Shown here: in pieces, positions 1 through 21,052 of the stretch
Position numbering within the stretch: position 1 is the stretch's first letter
Layout: each line of letters begins with the position of its first letter
NCBI GenBank assembly: GCA_027574665.1
Contig: CM050666.1
Location: 124,001-188,000, forward strand
Source: Rhynochetos jubatus
Taxonomy: Eukaryota; Chordata; Aves; Eurypygiformes; Rhynochetidae
Direction of reading: 5' to 3'
Length of the DNA: 64,000 nucleotides
Translations under genes and position numbers: made by a program
The notes under the pieces: generated by a model
Told to the model about the DNA's origin: nothing
The model's database searches: none
The model's input: only the letters and a program-made list of their open reading frames with translations

Positions 1-340
1 GGCAGCGCCGGAGTTGTGGGAGCAGCGGGGGGGGCGGATGGGGGGCGGCCGCGGAGGTGTCCTTTTTTTTTTTCTTCTTTGTGTCTCTCTTCCTCCGGCC
101 GCAGGCTTGCCGAGCAGCGTCGGGGTTGGGGTGAGAGCGGGCCATGGGGGTGCTTACCCGAGGTTCGGGACTGCTAAGGCCCCCCCCTTGCCAGGGGAGA
201 CGTGGCGGCCCTGGTGCACAGCACCCCGGCGACGGGTCTCCCTCGGCGGCGCCGGGAGCAGGCAGTGCCGGCCCTGCCCACGTGCCGCAGGGTGGCTGCG
301 CCTTGGGGAGCCTCAAAGCCCCTCGATGCTCTTCTTGCAG
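1..340 (+). other. 3' part of intron 1 of copy 1
   Basis: The window opens inside the second polypyrimidine/CAG module of intron 1. The third module (T-run at 61-71, CCGCAG ending about 105) is complete. The intron ends at the TCTTGCAG acceptor, position 340, after which exon 2 carries 65 untranslated bases before the ATG. Long antisense or alternate-frame open stretches here are GC-rich artefacts. Confidence 0.7.
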
Positions 341-405
341 GCTCTGCCCCACCCTGTCCCTCCCTGTGCACCCTGTCAGCGCAAGAGCAGCTGAAGGCCC
401 AAGGC

Positions 406-2400
<1,995 letters not shown>

Positions 2401-2532
2401 GAGGCCCGTCAGCATTTGAAAGCCCACGCAGGCTCCTTTTTAGGGGGGTGGGGTGTCCCGAGGCCAGCAAGCAAGGGCCATGTCTCTGGGGGGGGCTTTG
2501 GGGATAGATAGGTGATGTTGAAAGAGGTTTGT

Positions 2533-2538
2533 TATAAA
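2533..2538 (+). terminator. Putative polyadenylation signal TATAAA, copy 1
   Basis: TATAAA is a known weaker variant of AATAAA. It lies 233 bases after the stop and is followed by GT-rich DNA (TTTGTGGTTG, then TTGGTTGTCCTCTG), as expected of a cleavage/polyadenylation region. No AATAAA occurs between the stop and the next promoter. Confidence 0.55.
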
Positions 2539-2555
2539 TCTTTGTGGTTGTAAAT

Positions 2556-3139
2556 CTTGATCACTTGGTTGTCCTCTGTTTTTCTGGTTTGGGGCCTCTG
2601 TGTGGAGGCTGAAATAGGGCAGAGATGCACGTGCCATTGCACCTTTGCCAGGGAAAGTTATCTCTAAGTTTTGACAAAGCAAGAAACGGTCCGTTTGCCT
2701 CCTTCTTTCCCTCCAGCGCTGCCCGTCTGTGTCTGACGCCCTCCCCTGTGGGTAGGGGACATCTCACCAGCCCAGCCCCGGTCCGTGGGTGCTACCCACC
2801 CCCGTGCGCGGCGGCACGGCAATTCCCCGAGGGGAAACCGAGGCGCAAAGCACCGCCTGCATGGCGATGGTTAGCCAGCAGCTGTGCGGCACGAGGGTGG
2901 CCCAGTGTCCTGGGAGCTGCTGCCAACGCCTGGCGCATCCTTCCTACGAGGAGCTCCTGGGGGTGATGACAGGCCGTTGGGCAGGGTCATTGCTCACCCG
3001 CGGGGGCCAGGCAGAACCCCCCGGCACCCCCAGCGTCGTCCCTTTGGGCCTTTTGTGGGACTTGATTGAATCGTTCCCTCTTGGGGCTTGTCTAGGGGTT
3101 TTGCGCCCGCTTTTCCAGAAGCTCCCTCCTCTCCCGTGA
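2556..3139 (+). other. Intergenic spacer between copies 1 and 2
   Basis: About 580 bases of moderately GC-rich DNA between the polyadenylation region and the next CpG island. I see no gene, tRNA or transposon open frame. Short open stretches on both strands carry no recognisable protein motif. A 20-odd-base stretch near 2833 (GGGGAAACCGAGGCGCAAAG) resembles the tail of MIR-type SINEs but is too short to call. The spacer could hold upstream regulatory elements for the next copy. Confidence 0.6.
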
Positions 3140-3870
3140 GCTTTGCAAGTTGGGGGTCGTCGCCGGGACGAGGTAAGGGACGGCCGGACAGCCGCGGTGG
3201 CAGAAAGCGGCGGGGGGAGGGGCGCTGCCGAGGGAGGGCTCAGCCGGGCGGCCCGTGCAAAGCCGGCTGTCAGGAGCGGGAGGTTTGCCCGGGGGAGGGC
3301 TCGGTTTTGTTCTTGGAGCTTTCTTCTCTAGGCGCAGTTTCATCTTTACTGATTGCATCGGGACTTTTGTCCGTTGGAGGCCCCCCCCCGCTCCCCGCTC
3401 GCTGCACCCGGCGTTCCTGGGATGGGATCCTCGTTCCCTGCCAGCACAGGAGCTGGCCCGGCTGGGGGGTGACACTGGGGAGCAGGCACCTGAACGCGGC
3501 TGTGGCTGCCCCCAGCCTTGTTTTGGGGGCAAAAAGCCTGTGCTGCGGGAGCGGGGCGGGTAGTCCCGCCGCGCCGCGCTCGCGCCGCGCTCATGCCCGG
3601 CCGGGGCCGGCAGCCGCGTTCAAAGGCTGCAGCCGCGGAGCTCGGCGCCGGCGCTTGCCGGGGCCGGGCCGGGGCCGGGGCCGGGCCGCGCGCACCCGGT
3701 TGCGCTCGCGGGCGCCGCGAGCCCTGGGCTGCCGGTTGGACGGTTGGCGGCGCGAGGCCACAGCTAACGGAAGCTGGACTCCGCCGGCCGGCGCTGAGGG
3801 AGCGTGTGCTTGCGCTGGGTCCGCTGGTCGCCGAGAACCGTTTGAGGGGTAGCAGCAGAGTGACCGCCAG
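3140..3870 (+). promoter_or_regulatory. CpG-island promoter and non-coding exon 1 of copy 2
   Basis: The sequence is very CpG-dense with no TATA box and has a GC box, GCGGGGCGGG, at 3551-3560. Repeated GGGGCC runs follow (about 3656-3685). The island ends at a strong donor, CCGCCAG|GTAAGT, at 3870/3871, which I take as the end of a non-coding first exon, as in mammalian FOXJ1. A second donor-like site, GACGAG|GTAAGG at 3172, could end an alternative upstream exon. The transcription start cannot be placed from sequence alone. I found no convincing RFX X-box. Confidence 0.65.
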
Positions 3871-4544
3871 GTAAGTGGGGAGCGGGCAGGGGCGGGGGCG
3901 TGTGGAGCTGGAAATTTTGCTCTGCCGGAGACATCCCTGAGCTGGAAATTTTGCTCTGCCGGAGACATCCCTGCGTTGTGAGACAGCGGGGCTGGATTGG
4001 GAGCGGCGGGGGTGGGGGGCGCGGAGGTGTGCGGTTTTTTTTTTCTTCTTTCTGACTCTCTTTCTCCAGCCGCAGGCTGGCCGGGCAGCGCCGGGGTTGT
4101 GGGAGCGGGGGGGGGGAGGGGGGGGGGCGGCGGGGGGGTGGGGCGCGTAGGTGTGCGGGGTTTTTTTTCTTCTTTCTGTGTCTTTCTCCGGCCGCAGGCT
4201 TGCCGGGCAGCGCCGGAGTTGTGGGAGCAGCGGGGGGGCGGATGGGGGGCGGCCGCGGAGGTGTCCTTTTTTTTTTTCTTCTTTGTGTCTCTCTTCCTCC
4301 GGCCGCAGGCTGGCCGAGCAGCGTCGGGGTTGGGGTGAGAGCGGGCCACGGGGGTGCTTACCCGAGGTTCGGGACTGCTAAGGCCCCCCCCTTGCCAGGG
4401 GAGACGTGGCGGCCCTGGTGCACAGCACCCCGGCGACGGGTCTCCCTCGGCGGCGCCGGGAGCAGGCAGTGCCGGCCCTGCCCACGTGCCGCAGGGTGGC
4501 TGCGCCTTGGGGAGCCTCAAAGCCCCTCGATGCTCTTCTTGCAG
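3871..4544 (+). repeat. Intron 1 of copy 2: three tandem polypyrimidine/CAG modules and a 34-bp duplication
   Basis: A 34-bp sequence starting GAGCTGGAAATTTTGC is duplicated in tandem at 3905-3972. It is followed by three related modules of about 90-120 bp (about 4019, 4142 and 4249). Each is built as GGAGGTGTG, a T-run, a CTTCTTT pyrimidine tract, CCGCAG, then GGCTGGCC...GCAGCG. The CAGs end at 4074, 4196 and 4308. Each module looks like a branch/pyrimidine/AG 3' splice site. The intron ends at the true-looking TCTTGCAG at 4544. G-runs separate the modules. Confidence 0.8.
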
Positions 4545-4609
4545 GCTCTGCCCCACCCTGTCCCTCCCTGTGCACCCTGTCAGCGCAAGAGCAGCTGAAG
4601 GCCCAAGGC

Positions 4610-6550
<1,941 letters not shown>

Positions 6551-6782
6551 TGAAGGGACAAAGCTCGATGTCCTCAGCGTGGATCTGTTGGAGAACGTCC
6601 CTTTGCCCCTGGATTGGAATGACTGGAGCAGTGTGGCAGCCCTCTTCTGAGAGGCCCGTCAGCATTTGAAAGCCCACGCAGGCTCCTTTTTAGGGGGGTG
6701 GGGTGTCCCGAGGCCAGCAAGCAAGGGCCATGTCTCTGGGGGGGGCTTTGGGGATAGATAGGTGATGTTGAAAGAGGTTTGT

Positions 6783-6788
6783 TATAAA
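6783..6788 (+). terminator. Putative polyadenylation signal TATAAA, copy 2
   Basis: Identical context to copy 1, 233 bases after the stop. Confidence 0.55.
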
Positions 6789-6805
6789 TCTTTGTGGTTG
6801 TAAAT

Positions 6806-8120
6806 CTTGATCACTTGGTTGTCCTCTGTTTTTCTGGTTTGGGGCCTCTGTGTGGAGGCTGAAATAGGGCAGAGATGCACGTGCCATTGCACCTTTGCCA
6901 GGGAAAGTTATCTCTAAGTTTTGACAAAGCAAGAAACGGTCCGTTTGCCTCCTTCTTTCCCTCCAGCGCTGCCCGTCTGTGTCTGACGCCCTCCCCTGTG
7001 GGTAGGGGACATCTCACCAGCCCAGCCCCGGTCCGTGGGTGCTACCCACCCCCGTGCGCGGCGGCACGGCAATTCCCCGAGGGGAAACCGAGGCGCAAAG
7101 CACCGCCTGCATGGCGATGGTTAGCCAGCAGCTGTGCGGCACGAGGGTGGCCCAGTGTCCTGGGAGCTGCTGCCAACGCCTGGCGCATCCTTCCTACGAG
7201 GAGCTCCTGGGGGTGATGACAGGCCGTTGGGCAGGGTCATTGCTCACCCGCGGGGGCCAGGCAGAACCCCCCGGCACCCCCAGCGTCGTCCCTTTGGGCC
7301 TTTTGTGGGACTTGATTGAATCGTTCCCTCTTGGGGCTTGTCTAGGGGTTTTGCGCCCGCTTTTCCAGAAGCTCCCTCCTCTCCCGTGAGCTTTGCAAGT
7401 TGGGGGTCGTCGCCGGGACGAGGTAAGGGACGGCCGGACAGCCGCGGTGGCAGAAAGCGGCGGGGGGAGGGGCGCTGCCGAGGGAGGGCTCAGCCGGGCG
7501 GCCCGTGCAAAGCCGGCTGTCAGGAGCGGGAGGTTTGCCCGGGGGAGGGCTCGGTTTTGTTCTTGGAGCTTTCTTCTCTAGGCGCAGTTTCATCTTTACT
7601 GATTGCATCGGGACTTTTGTCCGTTGGAGGCCCCCCCCCGCTGCCCGCTCGCTGCACCCGGCGTTCCTGGGATGGGATCCTCGTTCCCTGCCAGCACAGG
7701 AGCTGGCCCGGCTGGGGGGTGACACTGGGGAGCAGGCACCTGAACGCGGCTGTGGCTGCCCCCAGCCTTGTTTTGGGGGCAAAAAGCCTGTGCTGCGGGA
7801 GCGGGGCGGGTAGTCCCGCCGCGCCGCGCTCGCGCCGCGCTCATGCCCGGCCGGGGCCGGCAGCCGCGTTCAAAGGCTGCAGCCGCGGAGCTCGGCGCCG
7901 GCGCTTGCCGGGGCCGGGCCGGGGCCGGGGCCGGGCCGCGCGCACCCGGTTGCGCTCGCGGGCGCCGCGAGCCCTGGGCTGCCGGTTGGACGGTTGGCGG
8001 CGCGAGGCCACAGCTAACGGAAGCTGGACTCCGCCGGCCGGCGCTGAGGGAGCGTGTGCTTGCGCTGGGTCCGCTGGTCGCCGAGAACCGTTTGAGGGGT
8101 AGCAGCAGAGTGACCGCCAG
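6806..8120 (+). promoter_or_regulatory. Spacer, CpG promoter and exon 1 of copy 3
   Basis: Same layout as upstream of copy 2: spacer to about 7389, CpG island with GC box at 7801-7810, donor GTAAGT at 8121. One base differs in the C-run region (CCGCTGCCCG instead of CCGCTCCCCG), a variant also seen in the truncated eighth unit. Confidence 0.62.
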
Positions 8121-8805
8121 GTAAGTGGGGAGCGGGCAGGGGCGGGGGCGTGTGGAGCTGGAAATTTTGCTCTGCCGGAGACATCCCTGAGCTGGAAATT
8201 TTGCTCTGCCGGAGACATCCCTGCGTTGTGAGACAGCGGGGCTGGATTGGGAGCGGCGGGGGTGGGGGGCGCGGAGGTGTGCGGTTTTTTTTTTCTTCTT
8301 TCTGACTCTCTTTCTCCAGCCGCAGGCTGGCCGGGCAGCGCCGGGGTTGTGGGGGGGGGGGGGGGGGGGGGGGGGGCTGGGGGCGGGGCGGCGGGGGGGT
8401 GGGGCGCGGAGGTGTGCGGGGTTTTTTTTCTTCTTTCTGTGTCTTTCTCCGGCCGCAGGCTTGCCGGGCAGCGCCGGAGTTGTGGGAGCAGCGGGGGGGC
8501 GGATGGGGGGCGGCCGCGGAGGTGTCCTTTTTTTTTTTCTTCTTTGTGTCTCTCTTCCTCCGGCCGCAGGCTGGCCGAGCAGCGTCGGGGTTGGGGTGAG
8601 AGCGGGCCACGGGGGTGCTTACCCGAGGTTCGGGACTGCTAAGGCCCCCCCCTTGCCAGGGGAGACGTGGCGGCCCTGGTGCACAGCACCCCGGCGACGG
8701 GTCTCCCTCGGCGGCGCCGGGAGCAGGCAGTGCCGGCCCTGCCCACGTGCCGCAGGGTGGCTGCGCCTTGGGGAGCCTCAAAGCCCCTCGATGCTCTTCT
8801 TGCAG
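8121..8805 (+). repeat. Intron 1 of copy 3 (three modules, 26-base poly-G)
   Basis: Same modules as copy 2; the first spacer contains an uninterrupted run of 26 G at 8351-8376. Acceptor at 8805. Confidence 0.78.
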
Positions 8806-8870
8806 GCTCTGCCCCACCCTGTCCCTCCCTGTGCACCCTGTCAGCGCAAGAGCAGCTGAAGGCCCAAGGC

Positions 8871-10895
<2,025 letters not shown>

Positions 10896-11127
10896 TGAAG
10901 GGACAAAGCTCGATGTCCTCAGCGTGGATCTGTTGGAGAACGTCCCTTTGCCCCTGGATTGGAATGACTGGAGCAGTGTGGCAGCCCTCTTCTGAGAGGC
11001 CCGTCAGCATTTGAAAGCCCACGCAGGCTCCTTTTTAGGGGGGTGGGGTGTCCCGAGGCCAGCAAGCAAGGGCCATGTCTCTGGGGGGGGCTTTGGGGAT
11101 AGATAGGTGATGTTGAAAGAGGTTTGT

Positions 11128-11133
11128 TATAAA
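11128..11133 (+). terminator. Putative polyadenylation signal TATAAA, copy 3
   Basis: Identical context to copy 1, with GT-rich downstream sequence. Confidence 0.55.
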
Positions 11134-11150
11134 TCTTTGTGGTTGTAAAT

Positions 11151-12465
11151 CTTGATCACTTGGTTGTCCTCTGTTTTTCTGGTTTGGGGCCTCTGTGTGG
11201 AGGCTGAAATAGGGCAGAGATGCACGTGCCATTGCACCTTTGCCAGGGAAAGTTATCTCTAAGTTTTGACAAAGCAAGAAACGGTCCGTTTGCCTCCTTC
11301 TTTCCCTCCAGCGCTGCCCGTCTGTGTCTGACGCCCTCCCCTGTGGGTAGGGGACATCTCACCAGCCCAGCCCCGGTCCGTGGGTGCTACCCACCCCCGT
11401 GCGCGGCGGCACGGCAATTCCCCGAGGGGAAACCGAGGCGCAAAGCACCGCCTGCATGGCGATGGTTAGCCAGCAGCTGTGCGGCACGAGGGTGGCCCAG
11501 TGTCCTGGGAGCTGCTGCCAACGCCTGGCGCATCCTTCCTACGAGGAGCTCCTGGGGGTGATGACAGGCCGTTGGGCAGGGTCATTGCTCACCCGCGGGG
11601 GCCAGGCAGAACCCCCCGGCACCCCCAGCGTCGTCCCTTTGGGCCTTTTGTGGGACTTGATTGAATCGTTCCCTCTTGGGGCTTGTCTAGGGGTTTTGCG
11701 CCCGCTTTTCCAGAAGCTCCCTCCTCTCCCGTGAGCTTTGCAAGTTGGGGGTCGTCGCCGGGACGAGGTAAGGGACGGCCGGACAGCCGCGGTGGCAGAA
11801 AGCGGCGGGGGGAGGGGCGCTGCCGAGGGAGGGCTCAGCCGGGCGGCCCGTGCAAAGCCGGCTGTCAGGAGCGGGAGGTTTGCCCGGGGGAGGGCTCGGT
11901 TTTGTTCTTGGAGCTTTCTTCTCTAGGCGCAGTTTCATCTTTACTGATTGCATCGGGACTTTTGTCCGTTGGAGGCCCCCCCCCGCTCCCCGCTCGCTGC
12001 ACCCGGCGTTCCTGGGATGGGATCCTCGTTCCCTGCCAGCACAGGAGCTGGCCCGGCTGGGGGGTGACACTGGGGAGCAGGCACCTGAACGCGGCTGTGG
12101 CTGCCCCCAGCCTTGTTTTGGGGGCAAAAAGCCTGTGCTGCGGGAGCGGGGCGGGTAGTCCCGCCGCGCCGCGCTCGCGCCGCGCTCATGCCCGGCCGGG
12201 GCCGGCAGCCGCGTTCAAAGGCTGCAGCCGCGGAGCTCGGCGCCGGCGCTTGCCGGGGCCGGGCCGGGGCCGGGGCCGGGCCGCGCGCACCCGGTTGCGC
12301 TCGCGGGCGCCGCGAGCCCTGGGCTGCCGGTTGGACGGTTGGCGGCGCGAGGCCACAGCTAACGGAAGCTGGACTCCGCCGGCCGGCGCTGAGGGAGCGT
12401 GTGCTTGCGCTGGGTCCGCTGGTCGCCGAGAACCGTTTGAGGGGTAGCAGCAGAGTGACCGCCAG
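11151..12465 (+). promoter_or_regulatory. Spacer, CpG promoter and exon 1 of copy 4
   Basis: Same layout; the CpG island begins near 11735 and the exon 1 donor GTAAGT is at 12466. No copy-specific regulatory change is evident. Confidence 0.62.
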
Positions 12466-13152
12466 GTAAGTGGGGAGCGGGCAGGGGCGGGGGCGTGTGG
12501 AGCTGGAAATTTTGCTCTGCCGGAGACATCCCTGAGCTGGAAATTTTGCTCTGCCGGAGACATCCCTGCGTTGTGAGACAGCGGGGCTGGATTGGGAGCG
12601 GCGGGGGTGGGGGGCGCGGAGGTGTGCGGTTTTTTTTTTCTTCTTTCTGACTCTCTTTCTCCAGCCGCAGGCTGGCCGGGCAGCGCCGGGGTTGTGGGGG
12701 GGGGGGGGGGGGGGGGGGGGGGGCTGGGGGCGGGGCGGCGGGGGGGTGGGGCGCGGAGGTGTGCGGGGTTTTTTTTCTTCTTTCTGTGTCTTTCTCCGGC
12801 CGCAGGCTTGCCGGGCAGCGCCGGAGTTGTGGGAGCAGCGGGGGGGCGGATGGGGGGCGGCCGCGGAGGTGTCCTTTTTTTTTTTCTTCTTTGTGTCTCT
12901 CTTCCTCCGGCCGCAGGCTGGCCGAGCAGCGTCGGGGTTGGGGTGAGAGCGGGCCACGGGGGTGCTTACCCGAGGTTCGGGACTGCTAAGGCCCCCCCCT
13001 TGCCAGGGGAGACGTGGCGGCCCTGGTGCACAGCACCCCGGCGACGGGTCTCCCTCGGCGGCGCCGGGAGCAGGCAGTGCCGGCCCTGCCCACGTGCCGC
13101 AGGGTGGCTGCGCCTTGGGGAGCCTCAAAGCCCCTCGATGCTCTTCTTGCAG
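12466..13152 (+). repeat. Intron 1 of copy 4 (three modules, 28-base poly-G)
   Basis: Same as copy 3 with a run of 28 G at 12696-12723. Acceptor at 13152. Confidence 0.78.
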
Positions 13153-13217
13153 GCTCTGCCCCACCCTGTCCCTCCCTGTGCACCCTGTCAGCGCAAGAGC
13201 AGCTGAAGGCCCAAGGC

Positions 13218-15242
<2,025 letters not shown>

Positions 15243-15474
15243 TGAAGGGACAAAGCTCGATGTCCTCAGCGTGGATCTGTTGGAGAACGTCCCTTTGCCC
15301 CTGGATTGGAATGACTGGAGCAGTGTGGCAGCCCTCTTCTGAGAGGCCCGTCAGCATTTGAAAGCCCACGCAGGCTCCTTTTTAGGGGGGTGGGGTGTCC
15401 CGAGGCCAGCAAGCAAGGGCCATGTCTCTGGGGGGGGCTTTGGGGATAGATAGGTGATGTTGAAAGAGGTTTGT

Positions 15475-15480
15475 TATAAA
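15475..15480 (+). terminator. Putative polyadenylation signal TATAAA, copy 4
   Basis: Identical context to copy 1, with GT-rich downstream sequence. Confidence 0.55.
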
Positions 15481-15497
15481 TCTTTGTGGTTGTAAAT

Positions 15498-16786
15498 CTT
15501 GATCACTTGGTTGTCCTCTGTTTTTCTGGTTTGGGGCCTCTGTGTGGAGGCTGAAATAGGGCAGAGATGCACGTGCCATTGCACCTTTGCCAGGGAAAGT
15601 TATCTCTAAGTTTTGACAAAGCAAGAAACGGTCCGTTTGCCTCCTTCTTTCCCTCCAGCGCTGCCCGTCTGTGTCTGACGCCCTCCCCTGTGGGTAGGGG
15701 ACATCTCACCAGCCCAGCCCCGGTCCGTGGGTGCTACCCACCCCCGTGCGCGGCGGCACGGCAATTCCCCGAGGGGAAACCGAGGCGCAAAGCACCGCCT
15801 GCATGGCGATGGTTAGCCAGCAGCTGTGCGGCACGAGGGTGGCCCAGTGTCCTGGGAGCTGCTGCCAACGCCTCGCGCATCCTTCCTACGAGGAGCTCCT
15901 GGGGGTGATGACAGGCCGTTGGGCAGGGTCATTGCTCACCCGCGGGGGCCAGGCAGAACCCCCCGGCACCCCCAGCGTCGTCCCTTTGGGCCTTTTGTGG
16001 GACTTGATTGAATCGTTCCCTCTTGGGGCTTGTCTAGGGGTTTTGCGCCCGCTTTTCCAGAAGCTCCCTCCTCTCCCGTGAGCTTTGCAAGTTGGGGGTC
16101 GTCGCCGGGACGAGGTAAGGGACGGCCGGACAGCCGCGGTGGCAGAAAGCGGCGTGGGGAGGGGCGCTGCCGAGGGAGGGCTCAGCCGGGCGGCCCGTGC
16201 AAAGCCGGCTGTCAGGAGCGGGAGGTTTGCCCGGGGGAGGGCTCGGTTTTGTTCTTGGAGCTTTCTTCTCTAGGCGCAGTTTCATCTTTACTGATTGCAT
16301 CGGGACTTTTGTCCGTTGGAGGCCCCCCCCCCGCTCCCCGCTCGCTGCACCCGGCGTTCCTGGGATGGGATCCTCGTTCCCTGCCAGCACAGGAGCTGGC
16401 CCGGCTGGGGGGTGACACTGGGGAGCAGGCACCTGAACGCGGCTGTGGCTGCCCCCAGCCTTGTTTTGGGGGCAAAAAGCCTGTGCTGCGGGAGCGGGGC
16501 GGGTAGTCCCGCCGCGCCGCGCTCGCGCCGCGCTCATGCCCGGCCGGGGCCGGCAGCCGCGTTCAAAGGCTGCAGCCGCGGAGCTCGGCGCCGGCGCCGG
16601 GCCGCGCGCACCCGGTTGCGCTCGCGGGCGCCGCGAGCCCTGGGCTGCCGGTTGGACGGTTGGCGGCGCGAGGCCACAGCTAACGGAAGCTGGACTCCGC
16701 CGGCCGGCGCTGAGGGAGCGTGTGCTTGCGCTGGGTCCGCTGGTCGCCGAGAACCGTTTGAGGGGTAGCAGCAGAGTGACCGCCAG
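15498..16786 (+). promoter_or_regulatory. Spacer, CpG promoter and exon 1 of copy 5, with a 27-bp deletion
   Basis: Same layout, donor at 16787. The repeated GGGGCC/GGCC tract downstream of the GC box is shortened by 27 bp near 16590, joining GCCGGCG directly to CCGGGCCGCG. If the tract binds GC-box factors, this copy may be expressed differently (inference). The C-run at 16323 is one base longer than in copies 2-4. Confidence 0.62.
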
Positions 16787-17453
16787 GTAAGTGGGGAGCG
16801 GGCAGGGGCGGGGGCGTGTGGAGCTGGAAATTTTGCTCTGCCGGAGACATCCCTGAGCTGGAAATTTTGCTCTGCCGGAGACATCCCTGCGTTGTGAGAC
16901 AGCGGGGCTGGATTGGGAGCGGCGGGGGGTGGGGGGCGCGGAGGTGTGCGGTTTTTTTTTTCTTCTTTCTGACTCTCTTTCTCCAGCCGCAGGCTGGCCG
17001 GGCAGCGCCGGGGTTGTGGGGTGGGGGGGGCGGGGCGGCGGGGGGGTGGGGCGCGGAGGTGTGCGGGGTTTTTTTTCTTCTTTCTGTGTCTTTCTCCGGC
17101 CGCAGGCTTGCCGGGCAGCGCCGGAGTTGTGGGAGCAGCGGGGGGGCGGATGGGGGGCGGCCGCGGAGGTGTCCTTTTTTTTTTTCTTCTTTGTGTCTCT
17201 CTTCCTCCGGCCGCAGGCTGGCCGAGCAGCGTCGGGGTTGGGGTGAGAGCGGGCCACAGGGGTGCTTACCCGAGGTTCGGGACTGCTAAGGCCCCCCCCC
17301 TTGCCAGGGGAGACGTGGCGGCCCTGGTGCACAGCACCCCGGCGACGGGTCTCCATCGGCGGCGCCGGGAGCAGGCAGTGCCGGCCCTGCCCACGTGCCG
17401 CAGGGTGGCTGCGCCTTGGGGAGCCTCAAAGCCCCTCGATGCTCTTCTTGCAG
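16787..17453 (+). repeat. Intron 1 of copy 5 (three modules, short G spacer)
   Basis: Modules as in copy 2, but the first spacer is reduced to GTGGGGTGGGGGGGCGGGG. The 34-bp duplicate pair is present. Acceptor at 17453. Confidence 0.78.
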
Positions 17454-17518
17454 GCTCTGCCCCACCCTGTCCCTCCCTGTGCACCCTGTCAGCGCAAGAG
17501 CAGCTGAAGGCCCAAGGC

Positions 17519-19480
<1,962 letters not shown>

Positions 19481-19712
19481 TGAAGGGACAAAGCTCGATG
19501 TCCTCAGCGTGGATCTGTTGGAGAACGTCCCTTTGCCCCTGGATTGGAATGACTGGAGCAGTGTGGCAGCCCTCTTCTGAGAGGCCCGTCAGCATTTGAA
19601 AGCCCACGCAGGCTCCTTTTTAGGGGGGTGGGGTGTCCCGAGGCCAGCAAGCAAGGGCCATGTCTCTGGGGGGGGCTTTGGGGATAGATAGGTGATGTTG
19701 AAAGAGGTTTGT

Positions 19713-19718
19713 TATAAA
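19713..19718 (+). terminator. Putative polyadenylation signal TATAAA, copy 5
   Basis: Identical context to copy 1, with GT-rich downstream sequence. Confidence 0.55.
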
Positions 19719-19735
19719 TCTTTGTGGTTGTAAAT

Positions 19736-21052
19736 CTTGATCACTTGGTTGTCCTCTGTTTTTCTGGTTTGGGGCCTCTGTGTGGAGGCTGAAATAGGGC
19801 AGAGATGCACGTGCCATTGCACCTTTGCCAGGGAAAGTTATCTCTAAGTTTTGACAAAGCAAGAAACGGTCCGTTTGCCTCCTTCTTTCCCTCCAGCGCT
19901 GCCCGTCTGTGTCTGACGCCCTCCCCTGTGGGTAGGGGACATCTCACCAGCCCAGCCCCGGTCCGTGGGTGCTACCCACCCCCCGTGCGCGGCGGCACGG
20001 CAATTCCCCGAGGGGAAACCGAGGCGCAAAGCACCGCCTGCATGGCGATGGTTAGCCAGCAGCTGTGCGGCACGAGGGTGGCCCAGTGTCCTGGGAGCTG
20101 CTGCCAACGCCTGGCGCATCCTTCCTACGAGGAGCTCCTGGGGGTGATGACAGGCCGTTGGGCAGGGTCATTGCTCACCCGCGGGGGCCAGGCAGAACCC
20201 CCCGGCACCCCCAGCGTCGTCCCTTTGGGCCTTTTGTGGGACTTGATTGAATCGTTCCCTCTTGGGGCTTGTCTAGGGGTTTTGCGCCCGCTTTTCCAGA
20301 AGCTCCCTCCTCTCCCGTGAGCTTTGCAAGTTGGGGGTCGTCGCCGGGACGAGGTAAGGGACGGCCGGACAGCCGCGGTGGCAGAAAGCGGCGGGGGGAG
20401 GGGCGCTGCCGAGGGAGGGCTCAGCCGGGCGGCCCGTGCAAAGCCGGCTGTCAGGAGCGGGAGGTTTGCCCGGGGGAGGGCTCGGTTTTGTTCTTGGAGC
20501 TTTCTTCTCTAGGCGCAGTTTCATCTTTACTGATTGCATCGGGACTTTTGTCCGTTGGAGGCCCCCCCCCCGCTCCCCGCTCGCTGCACCCGGCGTTCCT
20601 GGGATGGGATCCTCGTTCCCTGCCAGCACAGGAGCTGGCCCGGCTGGGGGGTGACACTGGGGAGCAGGCACCTGAACGCGGCTGTGGCTGCCCCCAGCCT
20701 TGTTTTGGGGGCAAAAAGCCTGTGCTGCGGGAGCGGGGCGGGTAGTCCCGCCGCGCCGCGCTCGCGCCGCGCTCATGCCCGGCCGGGGCCGGCAGCCGCG
20801 TTCAAAGGCTGCAGCCGCGGAGCTCGGCGCCGGCGCTTGCCGGGGCCGGGCCGGGGCCGGGGCCGGGCCGCGCGCACCCGGTTGCGCTCGCGGGCGCCGC
20901 GAGCCCTGGGCTGCCGGTTGGACGGTTGGCGGCGCGAGGCCACAGCTAACGGAAGCTGGACTCCGCCGGCCGGCGCTGAGGGAGCGTGTGCTTGCGCTGG
21001 GTCCGCTGGTCGCCGAGAACCGTTTGAGGGGTAGCAGCAGAGTGACCGCCAG
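19736..21052 (+). promoter_or_regulatory. Spacer, CpG promoter and exon 1 of copy 6
   Basis: Same layout with a full-length GGGGCC tract; donor GTAAGT at 21053. It has an extra C in CTACCCACCCCCCG near 19980 and the longer C-run also seen upstream of copy 5. Confidence 0.62.

Noticed and set aside
202-405. Upstream in-frame extension of the exon 2 reading frame to an ATG at 202
   Set aside because: It runs through the TCTTGCAG acceptor and intron sequence, with no FOXJ1-like residues. The ATG at 406 has a strong initiation context and fits the family N-terminus.
2825-2850. MIR-like SINE fragment in the intergenic spacer
   Set aside because: Resemblance is limited to about 20 bases and the flanks do not continue the element.
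16034-17356. Very long minus-strand open frames across promoter and intron 1 (up to about 440 codons)
   Set aside because: They cross predicted splice sites and low-complexity G/C and T runs, have Pro/Arg-rich composition with no domain, and change length with intron repeats. They are a by-product of GC-rich DNA with few stop codons.
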